A stretch of DNA of 16,971 nucleotides from Bacillus sp. JCM 19058 (GTDB lineage: Bacteria; Bacillota; Bacilli; Bacillales_H; Bacillaceae_D): NCBI GenBank assembly GCA_001310555.1, contig BAXO01000109.1, positions 1 to 16,971 on the forward strand. Reading direction: 5' to 3'. How positions within the stretch are numbered: the stretch's first letter is position 1; each line of letters begins with the position of its first letter. A model generated the notes under the pieces. That model searched no databases. It had not been told where the DNA came from and worked only from the letters and a program-made list of their open reading frames with translations. Below are positions 1 through 8,893 of this stretch, piece by piece. The position numbers and the translations under genes are program-made.

Positions 1-503
1 AAAGCGTGTAACGATCTGGGAAGGCAAATTATGAATGTAAGAGAATGAAGAGCTGAATTGGGATAATAATAGAGGATTTTGCCGGTTAATGTCCGAAACC
101 AGTGATAAATCGAAAGGCCTGGATACCGAAACAATTTACTTGGAGAAGGATGTGGGGGGGCCGAAGGTTTAGAAAACCCAAAAAGGAAGGCAGAGCAGAG
201 ATTTAGAAAACCCAAAAGTGTCTGGTCGACAAAAAGAAAATGCAGCGTCTAAAGAAGAGATACGCTCTTCATAAGAAAAAGGTGAGCTCCCCTCCTGAAC
301 GGGAACAGCTCAAGCGAATTGAGCGAGCGCACAATTCAACCTAGGTATGTGTAGTTGAAGTATGATTTATCCGATTTGTGCAATTTTCATTTACTATTAT
401 TGAATACTAGTACTAGTTTTCAGCGAGCTGATTATAGAGCAACTTCGAAGGCTGTTTCAAGATAAGAACGACTTGCTGCGAGGAGCTGCACAGCTTTTAT
501 TAC
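1..503. other. Leading stretch without a recognisable gene
   Basis: I see no convincing coding region here. The first 340 bases are purine-rich. They hold a 16-base direct repeat (listed separately) and some short imperfect inverted repeats near 286-345. A 34-codon open frame at 240-344 would give a very basic peptide but has no ribosome binding site. A 12-base palindrome made of two ACTAGT units lies near 406-417. The 9-base sequence at 479-487 (cgaggagct) is repeated in inverted form at 508-516, across the end of mgtC. It could be a weak 3' hairpin for that gene, but no U-tract follows it on the minus strand. Confidence 0.5.
168..217. repeat. 16-bp direct repeat, two copies 18 bp apart
   Basis: The sequence tttagaaaacccaaaa occurs at 168-183 and again at 202-217, in the same orientation. 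Nothing in the flanks identifies a mobile element, and only two copies are seen, so this is not a repeat array. Confidence 0.6.
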
Positions 504-1218
504 TTATAGCTCCTCGACATGCACAGTCTGAACATGATCAATTTTTTTTATTAAATAATATATTTCTGTTGTGTAAAGGGTCGATGGAACAAGCAGCTTT
601 AAGTCAATTTGTTGATTGCCGTTATCGAGATCCTTTAATTTAATTGAACGTATAGAAATGTTTTTTTTGCGCTTTTCTTTCCAGGTTGCTCCTTTTTGTT
701 CAATCGCTTCTAGCAGTTCAGTCATTTTTAAATTTGGTTCCACTACAACTCGGGCGGCGATGTCGTTTTGGCTTAAAGAAGAAGGGCCGATAATTTTCAA
801 TAAACCAGGTATTATGTTTACAGCGAGCAAGATGATCAAGACAGAATAAAATGATTCAATATAAAATCCAGCACCGATGGCAATTCCCAGTCCGGAAGCG
901 GCCCAAATCATTGCAGCGGTTGTCAGGCCAGAAATGACATCGTTATTGCGTCTTAAAATAACACCGGCACCGAGAAAACCGACGCCACTGACAATTTGTG
1001 CCGCTAGTCGCATTGGATCCATGTTTGTAAAAGTTTCCGTCCGATAATGAAAAAAAGGATTCGATTGAGACGATGGTAATTAGACAGCTGGCCACACAAA
1101 TGACCATACTAGTTTTTAATCCTAATGGTTTATGTTTAATTTGGCGATCAATGCCAATTAATAGACCTAATAAAAGAGAAAGGCTTATCTTAATAATAAT
1201 TTCATATGGGATAGACAC
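504..1218 (-). CDS. MgtC/SapB family membrane protein (one apparent frameshift)
   Basis: This is a small membrane protein of the MgtC/SapB family, often linked to magnesium homeostasis or to regulation of membrane ATPases; its biochemical role is not settled. The N-terminal part has hydrophobic helices with the family pattern LLGLLIGIDRQ. The middle has QIVSGVGFLGAGVI, then the TTAAMIWAASGLGIAIGAG stretch. A soluble tail of about 80 residues follows. A GTG start at 1218 is chosen because an AGGAGG site lies 8 bases upstream (complement of 1227-1232). The reading frame breaks at an A7 run (1050-1056); six A would join the parts through HYRTETFTNMDPMR into one 237-residue protein of normal length. 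The break is most likely a sequencing error. The gene is divergent from crcB and has a leader of about 125 nt. Confidence 0.85.
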
Positions 1219-1349
1219 AATGGGCTCCTCCTTTCTATTTAATATTTCCAAATGAATCTGGACTTTTATTGATAGCGACAAACTATTTGCGAATCTTCCT
1301 TTAGATGAAGAACGGTTTTCTCATATGTTATGATTAAGTATAAACTTCC

Positions 1350-1378
1350 ATCTTACTATAAACAAATGAGTTGTTCAA
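1350..1378 (-). promoter_or_regulatory. Sigma-A type promoter of the mgtC-like gene
   Basis: Read on the minus strand there is TTGAAC (complement of 1373-1378), a 17-base spacer and TAAGAT (complement of 1350-1355). Transcription should start near 1343, giving a leader of about 125 nt before the GTG at 1218. I do not recognise a known riboswitch in that leader. Confidence 0.55.
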
Positions 1379-1467
1379 TAGAGGTTTGACTGATTCCTTC
1401 CTGCTCTGCCTATTTATTTGACAGCCAACTGATTATAATACCTTAATAAAGAAGAGGAGCGTTAGCT

Positions 1468-1936
1468 TTGCAAGGGAAAAATATATTAGCGATCATGCTC
1501 GGAGCAGCGTTAGGTACATCTTTACGTTATTATATCAGTATTTATACATTGACTGTAAATTTTCCAATAGGAACTTTGCTGGAAAACTTGAGTGGCAGCT
1601 TTTTATTAGGGTTTCTAACGAGCTGGTTCGTCTATAAAAAAAAGCCAAGAATGGTTAAAACTTGGATTAGGCATTGGTTTATGTGGCTCGTTTACAACAA
1701 TGTCGACTTTTTCAGCCGAAACGGTTCATTTTATTTCGAATCAGTCCATCTTTTTAGGGGCGCTGTATATCATTCTCACGATGTTTGGCGGGGTCGCAAG
1801 TGCTCTTGTCGGCTGGCTTATTGGGAAAGCTCGGGCAAAAAAGGGTACAGAGAGGATGAACAAACAAATGGACTTATTAGGCTTTTGGTTGGAGGCATGC
1901 TCGGTGCAGGAAGTCGCTATGGAGTGGGCCTGCTGA
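1468..1936 (+). CDS. crcB1: Fluoride channel CrcB/Fluc, first subunit (frameshifted)
   Basis: This is a small four-helix membrane protein of the CrcB/Fluc family, which exports fluoride passively as a dual-topology dimer. It starts with TTG at 1468; GAGGAG at 1454-1459 is well placed. Visible motifs are GAALGTSLRY at the N-terminus, ENLSGSFLLGF in helix 2, and GLCGSFTTMSTFSAE, which is the phenylalanine-box region. The frame breaks at an A8 run (1636-1643); seven A would join the parts as ...SQEWLKLGLGIGLCGS. As written the frame then runs to 1936, but the last 25 codons look unnatural. If the A6 run at 1837-1842 is also one base too long, the gene ends at TGA 1857-1859, overlapping an ATG at 1856. 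That gives 129 residues, the usual size. It is followed by a second CrcB, as expected for a heterodimeric pair. Confidence 0.85.
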
Positions 1937-2244
1937 TTATGAAAAAAATTCCACATTCACCAATTCCGCTATCAATGCTAGCTGTAAATATCGTTGGATC
2001 CTTTGTACTAGGAGCGTTTTATCAGCTTGCTTTCCATGATATTTCATCAGTGAACTATAACGATTCTTTATTTTTATTTGTAGCTGTCGGATTTTGCGGG
2101 GCCTTTACTACATTTTCAACTTTTAGTGTTGAGGCTTTTATGCTGTTAAGGCAACGGGCCTGGGGTCTATTCATCCTTTACGTTTCATTATCGATTTTTG
2201 GCTCGATTGCTGCCTTTACAAGCGGATTTCTTTTATTTCGTTAA
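1868..2244 (+). CDS. crcB2: Fluoride channel CrcB/Fluc, second subunit
   Basis: This is the second CrcB/Fluc subunit. Motifs appear in family order: GGMLGAGSRYG at the start, VNIVGSFVLGAF in helix 2, GFCGAFTTFSTFSVE in helix 3, and a final hydrophobic helix. Downstream of about 1885 the frame is clean. The start is uncertain. ATG 1868 (or ATG 1856) is in a different frame from the body, and one missing base at about 1876-1885 would join them, giving 125 residues, the usual length. Without a missing base the only nearby start is TTG at 1885, which has no good ribosome binding site. Paired crcB genes usually make a two-gene fluoride exporter. I looked for a fluoride riboswitch upstream of crcB1 and did not see one. 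Confidence 0.88.
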
Positions 2245-2263
2245 AGTTTAATGAATCCTTTTT

Positions 2264-2313
2264 ATAAAAAAATAATAATTTTACTTGCAACTGATTAATC
2301 TCCATGGTATTAT
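2264..2313 (+). promoter_or_regulatory. Strong sigma-A promoter with UP-like element for the 5S-tRNA unit
   Basis: TTGCAA at 2285-2290 and TATTAT at 2308-2313 are separated by exactly 17 bases. A TG one base before the -10 (extended -10) is present. The 20 bases before the -35 are almost all A and T, like the upstream element of rRNA promoters. The start would fall near 2320, just before the mature 5S. This suggests that the 5S gene is transcribed on its own and does not depend on a missing upstream 16S-23S. Confidence 0.7.
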
Positions 2314-2332
2314 AGAACTTGTGTCAGAGAAA

Positions 2333-2448
2333 GTCTGGTGACGATAGTGAAGAGGCCACACCCGTTCCCATGCCGAACACGGTCGTTAAGCTCTTCTACG
2401 CCGATGGTAGTTGGAATCAATGCCCGCGAGAGTAGGATGTTGTCAGGC
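2333..2448 (+). rRNA. rrf: 5S ribosomal RNA (orphan copy)
   Basis: The stretch has the highly conserved 5S core (cacacccgttcccatgccga, then acacgg, gttaagctcttc and cgccgatggtag) and the conserved gagagtagga near the 3' end. The ends pair as helix I: gtctggtg at the 5' end against gttgtcaggc at the 3' end. At 116 nt it has the normal Bacillus length. The helix IV tip (about 2410-2428) pairs less well than usual, which may reflect another missing G. No 23S or 16S sequence lies upstream: crcB2 ends at 2244 and only 88 bases separate it from the 5S. An initiator tRNA gene follows, as in ordinary rrn operons. I recall that B. subtilis has a complete rrn operon (rrnE) just before thiL. Confidence 0.93.
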
Positions 2449-2508
2449 AAAGCTCTGTATACAAGCAGGAATGATGGTTATACTGGTTTATAAATCTTTC
2501 TTCCTAAC

Positions 2509-2763
<255 letters not shown>

Positions 2764-2773
2764 TACCAAGATG

Positions 2774-2802
2774 AATCGAAACAGAATTGTTTCGATTTTT
2801 TT
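2774..2802 (+). terminator. Intrinsic terminator of the 5S-tRNA unit
   Basis: A perfect 10-bp stem, aatcgaaaca (2774-2783) with tgtttcgatt (2788-2797), closes a four-base loop and runs into a T-tract (2796-2802). It lies 10 bases after the tRNA and ends the RNA transcription unit. Confidence 0.9.
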
Positions 2803-3091
2803 CTTTGTTCTTTTATGGGAGTCTGTTTAGTGGCTGGATTCGAAATGGCAAAATTGGAAATAATTTACAGTACGTTCAGCGGAAATAAGTACAAAAGGGT
2901 TGAGTTGTCTACTTAATTTTGTGTGGACACGCATGCTTCTTGTTTTACATGAGAGTATCATTATTTCCAGTTTCGTGTTAAAAAGGCTGGGCATTTTACC
3001 GAGAATCGGCTACACTAAGACAAACAGTCTTGGGAGAGTGAGTCTGTCTTTATAAGACCTAACAATACGTGAACTATAGAGGGAGATTGCG

Positions 3092-4064
3092 ATGAATGAT
3101 GAATTTGCTTTTATTTCCCGAATCACTCCAACAAAAAAATTATCAGGTTTCTTTGATTAAAGGGATCGGTGACGATGCTGCGGTATATCGGGGTAGTGCA
3201 GAAATGAATGAAGTGGTTTGCATTGATACAATGGTTGAAGGTGTTCATTTCCGTCAGGATACGCTCTCTCCTTTTCAAATTGGGAAAAAGGCATTGGCCA
3301 TTAACATGAGTGATTTGGCTGCCATGGGTGCGATTCCTCGCTCCTATTTAGTTTCAATTGCAGTCTCGCCTGAATGGAGTGAGGAGAAACTAACTGAAAT
3401 TTACCGAGGGATGTCTGCTTTGGCTAAACGGTATGGTATGGACTTGATTGGTGGCGATACTGTTTCTGCCAGGGCCGGTCTCACGCTTACAGTGACGGCT
3501 ATTGGCCAGGTGGAGCATGGTCGCATGCTATTGCGCGAATACGCTCGTCCGGGTGATGTCGTGTTTGTCACTGGAACGGTTGGACGTTCGGCGGCGGGAT
3601 TGAATTTGCTCGAGAAGAAAGGGATGGAGGCCGATTTTCACGGGAAGAGCAGGCTCTTGTGCTTGCCCATCAGGAGCCGACGCCACAAATTAAAGTCGGC
3701 GACTTTTGGCGGAGTCTGGGTGGCGCGTGGCGCTTAATGATATTAGTGATGGTATTGCGAGCGAGTCAAATGAATTGGCAGAAGCGAGTGATGTTACGCT
3801 TGTGCTTGAACAGGATAAGCTTCCTCTAGCGGGAGGGGAAACCAATTTTTCATATACACAACGACTCGACTGGGCTCTTTTTGGCGGAGAAGACTTTCAG
3901 CTAATCGGAACGATGGCCAAAGAGCACTTTCAAGATGCTGCCGAAAAGCTGAAAAAAAAGACAAGATCAAGCTGACAAAGGTAGGCGAAATTCGGGCAGG
4001 GCGAGCGGCCGTTTATATAAAACAAGGGAAAGAGCGTATACAGTTACACAAAAAAAGGCTATAA
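3092..4064 (+). CDS. thiL: Thiamine-monophosphate kinase ThiL (four apparent frameshifts)
   Basis: ThiL phosphorylates thiamine monophosphate to thiamine diphosphate with ATP, the last step of cofactor synthesis. The start is ATG 3092 after gagggag, giving MNDEFAFISRITPT, a typical ThiL opening. Then come IKGIGDDAAVYRG, the metal-binding acidic motif, CIDTMVEGVHFR, MSDLAAMGAIPR, DLIGGDTVSA, and later LNDISDGIASESNELAEAS and FGGEDFQLIG. Four one-base slips break the frame: an extra A in 3133-3139, a missing G at 3642-3644, a missing T at 3704-3707 and a missing A at 3952-3959. Repairing them gives a continuous 324-residue protein ending KERIQLHKKRL at 4064, the normal length. It is first in the operon, with 24 bases to tsaE. 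Conserved residues on both sides of every break argue for sequencing error, not for a pseudogene. Confidence 0.92.
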
Positions 4065-4088
4065 TCATTTTCGACGCAGGTGATCGAG

Positions 4089-4556
4089 ATGTTAAAATGG
4101 ATTAAACAAACAAGTAGGCCAGAGGAGACGATGGCTTTAGCAGAAAAGGTTGGACAGTTTGCGGAGCCCGGAGATATACTGACTCTTGAAGGGGACTTAG
4201 GAGCAGGAAAAACTTGCTTTACGAAAGGACTCGCTAAAGGGCTAGGAATCAAACGAACCGTCAAAAGCCCAACCTTTACCATTATAAAGGAATACAACGG
4301 GCGAATACCGCTTTATCATATGGATGTATACCGTGTTGAAGATAGTGCTGAGGAGTTAGGGTTAGAGGAATACTTTTATGGCACTGGAATTACCGTCGTG
4401 GAATGGGCCAGTCTCATCGAAGAACAGCTGCCGGAAGAAAGGTTAGCCATTGCTATTTATCACAAAGGCGGAGATAAACGAGAGCTGCGGTTTATCGCCA
4501 AAGGGCATCGATATGAACAACTCAGTAAGGAGATTGCGACATGGGCAAGACGCTAG
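4089..4556 (+). CDS. tsaE: tRNA threonylcarbamoyladenosine biosynthesis ATPase TsaE
   Basis: TsaE is the small P-loop ATPase that drives the TsaB-TsaD complex, which makes the t6A modification at position 37 of ANN-decoding tRNAs. The Walker A motif GDLGAGKT is at about residues 35-42. SPTFTIIKEY (switch region), YHMDVYR and the VVEWA stretch follow in family order. ATG 4089 is preferred over the upstream GTG 4080 because the protein then begins MLKWIKQT and has an aggtgat site before it. The length of 155 residues is normal. The gene overlaps tsaB by 16 bases, so the two are probably translationally coupled. The frame is intact. Confidence 0.95.
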   Translation: MLKWIKQTSRPEETMALAEKVGQFAEPGDILTLEGDLGAGKTCFTKGLAKGLGIKRTVKSPTFTIIKEYNGRIPLYHMDVYRVEDSAEELGLEEYFYGTGITVVEWASLIEEQLPEERLAIAIYHKGGDKRELRFIAKGHRYEQLSKEIATWARR

Positions 4557-5245
4557 CCATTGATACGTCGTCATATGTGATGGGGATTGCGGTTACAGAT
4601 GGTACTGAAATCCTTGGAGAAATGACGACTAATTTGAAAAAGAATCACTCACTTCGTTTAGTCCCGGCGATTAATATGCTGCTGAAGGAAGTCGATACGA
4701 AGCCTGCCGAGCTGGAACGTATTGTTGTCGCTCACGGACCGGGCTCATATACAGGGGTGCGAATTGGTGTTACGACGGCGAAAGCGATGGCGTGGTCACT
4801 TCATATTCCACTTGTAGGTGTGTCCAGCCTGGAAATGCAAGCCTATGCTGGCCGCTATTTCTTAGGGTATATTTGTCCGTTAATTGATGCGCGGAGAGGG
4901 CAGGTTTATACAGGGCTATACCAAAATGAACAAGGACTGATTGCCTGTCAGTCAGCGGATCGCATAACGTTGCTTTCAGATTGGCTTGCCCAATTAGCCG
5001 TGACGAAGAAACAGGTTTTATTTATCGGACAAGACGTATCGTTGCATCAGGAAAAGATTAAAGAAGTTTTACAGGAAAAAGCCGTTTTCGCAGCAGCTGC
5101 ATCGAATCTCCCCAGACCTGGAGAATTAGCGGTGGCCGGCTTAATCAAAAAGGCTGACGCGTCTATCCATTCCTTTGTACCGCAGTATTTGCAGCTTGCT
5201 GAAGCCGAAGCCAAATGGAAAAAGGCTCAGGAGAATAAGGAGTAA
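4541..5245 (+). CDS. tsaB: tRNA threonylcarbamoyladenosine biosynthesis protein TsaB
   Basis: TsaB is the non-catalytic ASKHA-fold partner that dimerises with TsaD in t6A synthesis. The N-terminus LAIDTSSYVMGIAV matches the family, and HGPGSYTGVRIG at about residues 65-76 is its signature. The 234-residue length is typical of the Bacillus protein. It starts inside the end of tsaE and ends 5 bases before rimI, whose AAGGAG ribosome binding site lies in the tsaB tail. TsaB keeps the general fold but lacks the metal-binding HxxxH of TsaD, as expected. Confidence 0.95.
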   Translation: MGKTLAIDTSSYVMGIAVTDGTEILGEMTTNLKKNHSLRLVPAINMLLKEVDTKPAELERIVVAHGPGSYTGVRIGVTTAKAMAWSLHIPLVGVSSLEMQAYAGRYFLGYICPLIDARRGQVYTGLYQNEQGLIACQSADRITLLSDWLAQLAVTKKQVLFIGQDVSLHQEKIKEVLQEKAVFAAAASNLPRPGELAVAGLIKKADASIHSFVPQYLQLAEAEAKWKKAQENKE

Positions 5246-5250
5246 GTACG

Positions 5251-5736
5251 ATGGGCGAAGACAACAGCTATACGATAAGGCAGATGACGACGACAGACAT
5301 TGAGCAAGTATTAACTGTTGAGGAAAGCACATTTAATGCACCGTGGAAGTCTTCCGTGTTCTGCCAAGAGTTAAAAGAGAATAAATTTGCTCATTATTTT
5401 GTATACGAGTACAAAGGAACGGTGATTGGCTATTGTGGGCTATGGGTAATTGTCGATCAGGCGCAAATTACTAATATCGCCATTCTTGCGGAACATCGTG
5501 GTAAAAAGCTTGGAGAAAAGCTACTTACCTATGTGATCGCCTATGCTCGTCTGCTCGGTGCCAAACGGCTCTCACTGGAGGTAAGGGTTTCTAATAATAT
5601 TGCCCAGAGCCTTTATCGTAAACTTGGCTTTCAAGCAGGAGGTATTAGAAAAAATTACTATTCAAACAATGCAGAGGATGCATTAGTAATGTGGGTGAAC
5701 ATAGATGAACAAACGAGAACTTATTCTCGCAATTGA
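5251..5736 (+). CDS. rimI: Ribosomal protein alanine N-acetyltransferase RimI (GNAT)
   Basis: This is a GNAT-family N-acetyltransferase. RimI acetylates the N-terminal alanine of ribosomal protein S18 in E. coli; in Bacillus the target is assumed by homology. The acetyl-CoA binding motif RGKKLG is at about residues 83-88, after the beta strand [25 protein letters not shown] follows at about 109-127, with the conserved N/Y region that positions substrate and CoA. AAGGAG sits 10 bases before the ATG. The last 32 bases overlap tsaD in another frame. RimI is commonly encoded between tsaB and tsaD. Confidence 0.92.
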   Translation: MGEDNSYTIRQMTTTDIEQVLTVEESTFNAPWKSSVFCQELKENKFAHYFVYEYKGTVIGYCGLWVIVDQAQITNIAILAEHRGKKLGEKLLTYVIAYARLLGAKRLSLEVRVSNNIAQSLYRKLGFQAGGIRKNYYSNNAEDALVMWVNIDEQTRTYSRN

Positions 5737-6721
5737 AACGAGCTGTGACGAGACGTCGGCAGCAGTAATTGAAGATGGCAAGACGATTTTAAGTAATATC
5801 GTTTCCTCGCAAATTGAAAGCCATAAACGATTTGGCGGTGTTGTACCAGAAATCGCTTCGCGTCATCATGTCGAGCAAATTACTGTCATTATTGAAGAAG
5901 CGATGGCTCAAGCGCATGTGTCGTTTGCTGATTTATCAGCTGTGGCAGTAACGGAAGGCCCCGGACTCGTAGGAGCACTGTTAGTAGGAGTTCATGCCGC
6001 AAAAGGGATCGCACTTGCTCATCAGCTACCGTTAATAGGTGTCCATCATATAGCAGGTCATATTTATGCCAATCGGTTAGTTTTCGCGCTTAACTTTCCA
6101 CTGCTGGCCCTCGTCGTTTCGGGCGGACATACCGAATTAGTTTATATGGAGGAGGAGGGCTCCTTTCAAATTATTGGAGAGACAAGGGATGATGCAGTCG
6201 GGGAAGCATACGATAAGGTTGCAAGGACGCTAGACTTACCTTATCCCGGTGGTCCCCAGATCGATCGGCTGGCGGAAAAAGGTGATCCTTCTATCCCACT
6301 GCCACGTGCTTTGCTCGAGCAAGGTTCCTTTGATTTTAGCTTTAGCGGTTTGAAATCAGCCGTCATTAATACATTGCACAATTACAAGCAACGCGGTGAA
6401 GAGGTGGATGCTGCGAATCTTGCCGCGAGCTTTCAGGAAAGTATTATAGATGTGCTCGTGACAAAGGCGGCACGAGCTGTCGACGCATATCAAGTGAAGC
6501 AGCTCATTGTTGCGGGTGGTGTCGCCGCTAATCGAGGCTTGCGTGCGGCGATGACGGCCAAATTTGAGCAACGAGGGGTTGAGCTGCTCATTCCGCCCCA
6601 CGCTTTATGTACAGACAATGCGGCAATGATTGGGGCAGCGGCAAGTGTAAAATTTAAACGGAAGCAGTTTGCTGATTTTTCATTAAACGGAAACCCCGGT
6701 CTTGACTTGGAGCAGCAATGA
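5705..6721 (+). CDS. tsaD: tRNA N6-adenosine threonylcarbamoyltransferase TsaD
   Basis: TsaD (formerly Gcp) transfers the threonylcarbamoyl group to A37 of tRNA, working with TsaB and TsaE. It has [10 protein letters not shown] near the start, [17 protein letters not shown], the metal-binding HHIAGH with His115 and His119, SGGHTEL, the [13 protein letters not shown] motif, [10 protein letters not shown] and a C-terminal DNAAMIG with the third metal ligand, Asp304. The 338-residue length is normal and the frame is intact. It starts within rimI (32-base overlap) and is the last gene of the operon, followed by a terminator. In B. subtilis the next gene is ydiF; here 6.8 kb of other genes intervene first. 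Confidence 0.97.
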   Translation: MNKRELILAIETSCDETSAAVIEDGKTILSNIVSSQIESHKRFGGVVPEIASRHHVEQITVIIEEAMAQAHVSFADLSAVAVTEGPGLVGALLVGVHAAKGIALAHQLPLIGVHHIAGHIYANRLVFALNFPLLALVVSGGHTELVYMEEEGSFQIIGETRDDAVGEAYDKVARTLDLPYPGGPQIDRLAEKGDPSIPLPRALLEQGSFDFSFSGLKSAVINTLHNYKQRGEEVDAANLAASFQESIIDVLVTKAARAVDAYQVKQLIVAGGVAANRGLRAAMTAKFEQRGVELLIPPHALCTDNAAMIGAAASVKFKRKQFADFSLNGNPGLDLEQQ

Positions 6722-6761
6722 GCGATGAGAATGTAATCTTCCTTCAATAGAGGGAAACGGA

Positions 6762-6794
6762 AAAGGCAGCTAAGTTCTAATAGCCGCCTTTTTT
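6762..6794. terminator. Bidirectional terminator between tsaD and the sulfatase gene
   Basis: aaaggcagc (6762-6770) pairs with gccgccttt (6783-6791), with one mismatch, and a six-T run follows on the plus strand. On the minus strand the same hairpin is followed by a T-rich stretch (complement of aacggaaaa). The right arm contains the last codons and stop of the minus-strand sulfatase gene, so one hairpin can serve both convergent units. Confidence 0.75.
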
Positions 6795-8126
6795 GCGTTT
6801 TAATCGAGTATTCATCATTTTGGCGATGTCAGGCATGCTTTCCGCAACGTTTTTCGTTTCGAACGGATCGTCTAGTAAATGGTAAAGTTCATCACGATTA
6901 TTGGAATGGCAAATATATTTGTATTCATTAGTCCGAAGCATATTACAATTTTCAAGGACTGCGAGCTGTTCAGCTTTAAGGTGCGCTTTCGGATTTGTTA
7001 GCAGTGGTTTGAGGCTTTGCCCGTCGAGCGTATCGTCAAAATGGATTTGCGCGAAATCGAGAATCGTCGGGAAAAGGTCAACCATCTCAACTAATGCAGA
7101 GGTTGTAGCTGTTTGTTGACAAAGCGGATCGATGATCAGTAACGGAATACGAATGGAGCTTTCATACATCGCCTGTTTATTGAATAAACGATGGTCGCCG
7201 AGCATTTCTCCATGATCAGAAGTGATTATGATAACCGTTTGCTCGGTAGCATCGATTTCGGCTAACGTGTTGACCAATGTAGCGACCAACGAATCGACTT
7301 GCCACAGTAAGGCAGCATAATGACGTTTGACTTCGCCAAGCGCAGAAGCTGGCATCCCGGCTGTATGTTCATGCTGCCTTGCTCGAATCCATGCGGGCTT
7401 TTGCTCGGGATGGGCTGGAATAGGCGGCGCAAACATCATTTCTGAAAACCGTTCATAGTGCTCGTGTACAGCGTCCCAAGGGTTATGAGGGCTAGAGAAA
7501 TATACGCCGCAAAACCAAGGAGTATCAGCTTTCGTTGATAGGAGGTAATCCTTTGCCTGGCGAGCGATAAAATAATCAAGCCGGTCATTCGCTGCTAATG
7601 ATGAAAATAAAGTATGCCATTTTGGCTTAGTAACGCGCTGTTTGTAATCTCGAATATGGGTCTTCAGGAGCTGCTTCTGCTCTAACCACCTTTGGTAACG
7701 TCCCATTAACTGTCCGTCGGAACGAGTTTTTCCGGAAGACATTTTTCCTTCTGTTTCGACGAAGTCGGTGAAGCCGAAATGCTCGTTTCGCATCGTCGTT
7801 CTGTTTTCATCGTGTAGCAAGGGCTTTTGAAATTCGAGCTTCCCAAAGCCTCCTACACGATACCCGCCTTTTCGAAGCTGCTGATAGACGGTCGGTTGTT
7901 CGAGTGGAAAAAGCTGCTCGTTGGATAAAACGCCAATTCGATGCGGGTAACGCCCACTTGATAGAGACGCTCGACTCGGTACACAAGCTGGACTATTGCA
8001 AACCGCTTGCGTGAACTGCGTGCCGCTTTTGGCCAGCGAATGAATCGCGGGTGTTATGCACTTGTCTAACCAATCGAATCGCCATTGATCAAGCATAATT
8101 AGGAGAATGTTTGGCTTTGTCGTCAA
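6777..8126 (-). CDS. Type I (formylglycine) sulfatase family hydrolase
   Basis: This 449-residue enzyme of the alkaline phosphatase superfamily hydrolyses sulfate esters or related phosphonate/phosphate esters. The first metal motif is LIMLDQWRFDW (Asp13, Gln14). The maturation motif CVPSRASLSSGR begins at Cys48, which would be oxidised to formylglycine. GKLEF (Lys96) and SPHNPW (His214) follow, then ITSDHGEMLGDH with Asp304 and His305, and Lys317. There is no signal peptide, so it should act in the cytoplasm on imported substrate. The start is TTG 8126. Its ribosome binding site gaggag lies in the last codons of the PHP gene just upstream (2-base gap), so the two are coupled. Whether the substrate is a sulfated sugar, choline sulfate or a phosphonate ester cannot be told from sequence alone. 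A formylglycine-generating enzyme is not encoded in the window. Confidence 0.9.
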   Translation of the reverse strand: MTTKPNILLIMLDQWRFDWLDKCITPAIHSLAKSGTQFTQAVCNSPACVPSRASLSSGRYPHRIGVLSNEQLFPLEQPTVYQQLRKGGYRVGGFGKLEFQKPLLHDENRTTMRNEHFGFTDFVETEGKMSSGKTRSDGQLMGRYQRWLEQKQLLKTHIRDYKQRVTKPKWHTLFSSLAANDRLDYFIARQAKDYLLSTKADTPWFCGVYFSSPHNPWDAVHEHYERFSEMMFAPPIPAHPEQKPAWIRARQHEHTAGMPASALGEVKRHYAALLWQVDSLVATLVNTLAEIDATEQTVIIITSDHGEMLGDHRLFNKQAMYESSIRIPLLIIDPLCQQTATTSALVEMVDLFPTILDFAQIHFDDTLDGQSLKPLLTNPKAHLKAEQLAVLENCNMLRTNEYKYICHSNNRDELYHLLDDPFETKNVAESMPDIAKMMNTRLKRKKGGY

Positions 8127-8128
8127 TG

Positions 8129-8893
8129 CTATTTCTCCTCAAGAGCCAGCGGCTTTAACAGCTTTTTCAAGGCATTGGCTCCCTTTACTTGAACCTCGAG
8201 ATGCGGGGAAAGGTAAAGGTCATAGGAGCCTTCGGCAATCGATTCCTTTAAGTCTGCGATCGTTTCACAGCTTTTGAAGAAGACGTTATATACTGCGCCG
8301 TATTGGAAATGGTGGTGCGTGTCACTGCCTGCTAGCAAAGGCAGCTCCTTCTGGTAGGCGAATACGGTGAGTTTGTCCTTCATTTTTCGACCTAGAGTAT
8401 ATAAATCCTTTCCGTTTAAATCGAGGGCATCTAGACGTTGAAAAACCGAGTCCTTGTGCTGGGTCAGCGGATTGGAGCGGCGAAACGGGTGGGCACCAAT
8501 CTTCAGGAACGGATACGCTGCAGCCATATCGAGCAAATCTTCCGCCGGTAAAAAGGTTTCTGGTGTTCGGTGAGGCTGTAGAGCTATCCAGAAATTACTG
8601 ATGTCGTCCCTCGTCCCAATGAAAAGAAAGTGACCGCCGTCCTTCGCATCGACTTCAACGCCGGGAAATACTTTTATCCCGTTTACAACGTAATAATGAT
8701 GATGATAAGTAAAGTGCTTATCAAGGCTATTGTAAGTTTCAGAAAAATACTGTGCATTAAAATGCTCAGTCAATGCGATTGCGTGCAGCCCTGCTGCTTT
8801 TGCCTCGTTCAAGGCTTCGGTAAAAGTAGCTAAAGAAAAAGGGACTTTTTTGCTTAACTTACCATGAGTATGAAAATCAATATTCACGCACAT
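8129..8893 (-). CDS. PHP-domain metal-dependent hydrolase
   Basis: This is a 254-residue protein with a PHP (polymerase and histidinol phosphatase) fold, a multi-metal phosphoesterase. Metal-ligand motifs appear in order: DFHTHGK (His8, His10), LTEHFN (Glu43, His44), PGVEVDA (Glu80), GAHPFRR (His135) and GSDTHHHFQYG (Asp191, His193). It has no signal peptide. ATG 8893 has AGGAG very close; the in-frame GTG at 8887 has better spacing, so the true start may be two codons later. It is the first of a two-gene unit with the sulfatase and probably removes a phosphate or similar group from the same substrate. Specific activity is unknown. Confidence 0.85.
   Translation of the reverse strand: MCVNIDFHTHGKLSKKVPFSLATFTEALNEAKAAGLHAIALTEHFNAQYFSETYNSLDKHFTYHHHYYVVNGIKVFPGVEVDAKDGGHFLFIGTRDDISNFWIALQPHRTPETFLPAEDLLDMAAAYPFLKIGAHPFRRSNPLTQHKDSVFQRLDALDLNGKDLYTLGRKMKDKLTVFAYQKELPLLAGSDTHHHFQYGAVYNVFFKSCETIADLKESIAEGSYDLYLSPHLEVQVKGANALKKLLKPLALEEK

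Noticed and set aside
240..344. 34-codon ORF starting MQRLKKRYALHKKKV
   Set aside because: No ribosome binding site, composition follows the purine-rich background, no recognisable family.
1418..1439. TTGACA and TATAAT before crcB1
   Set aside because: Both hexamers are perfect but only 10 bases apart, so they cannot act as one sigma-A promoter. The TATAAT could work with another, weak -35.
1219..1467. Fluoride or magnesium riboswitch between mgtC and crcB
   Set aside because: I looked for the conserved fluoride-motif and M-box elements on both strands and could not match them.
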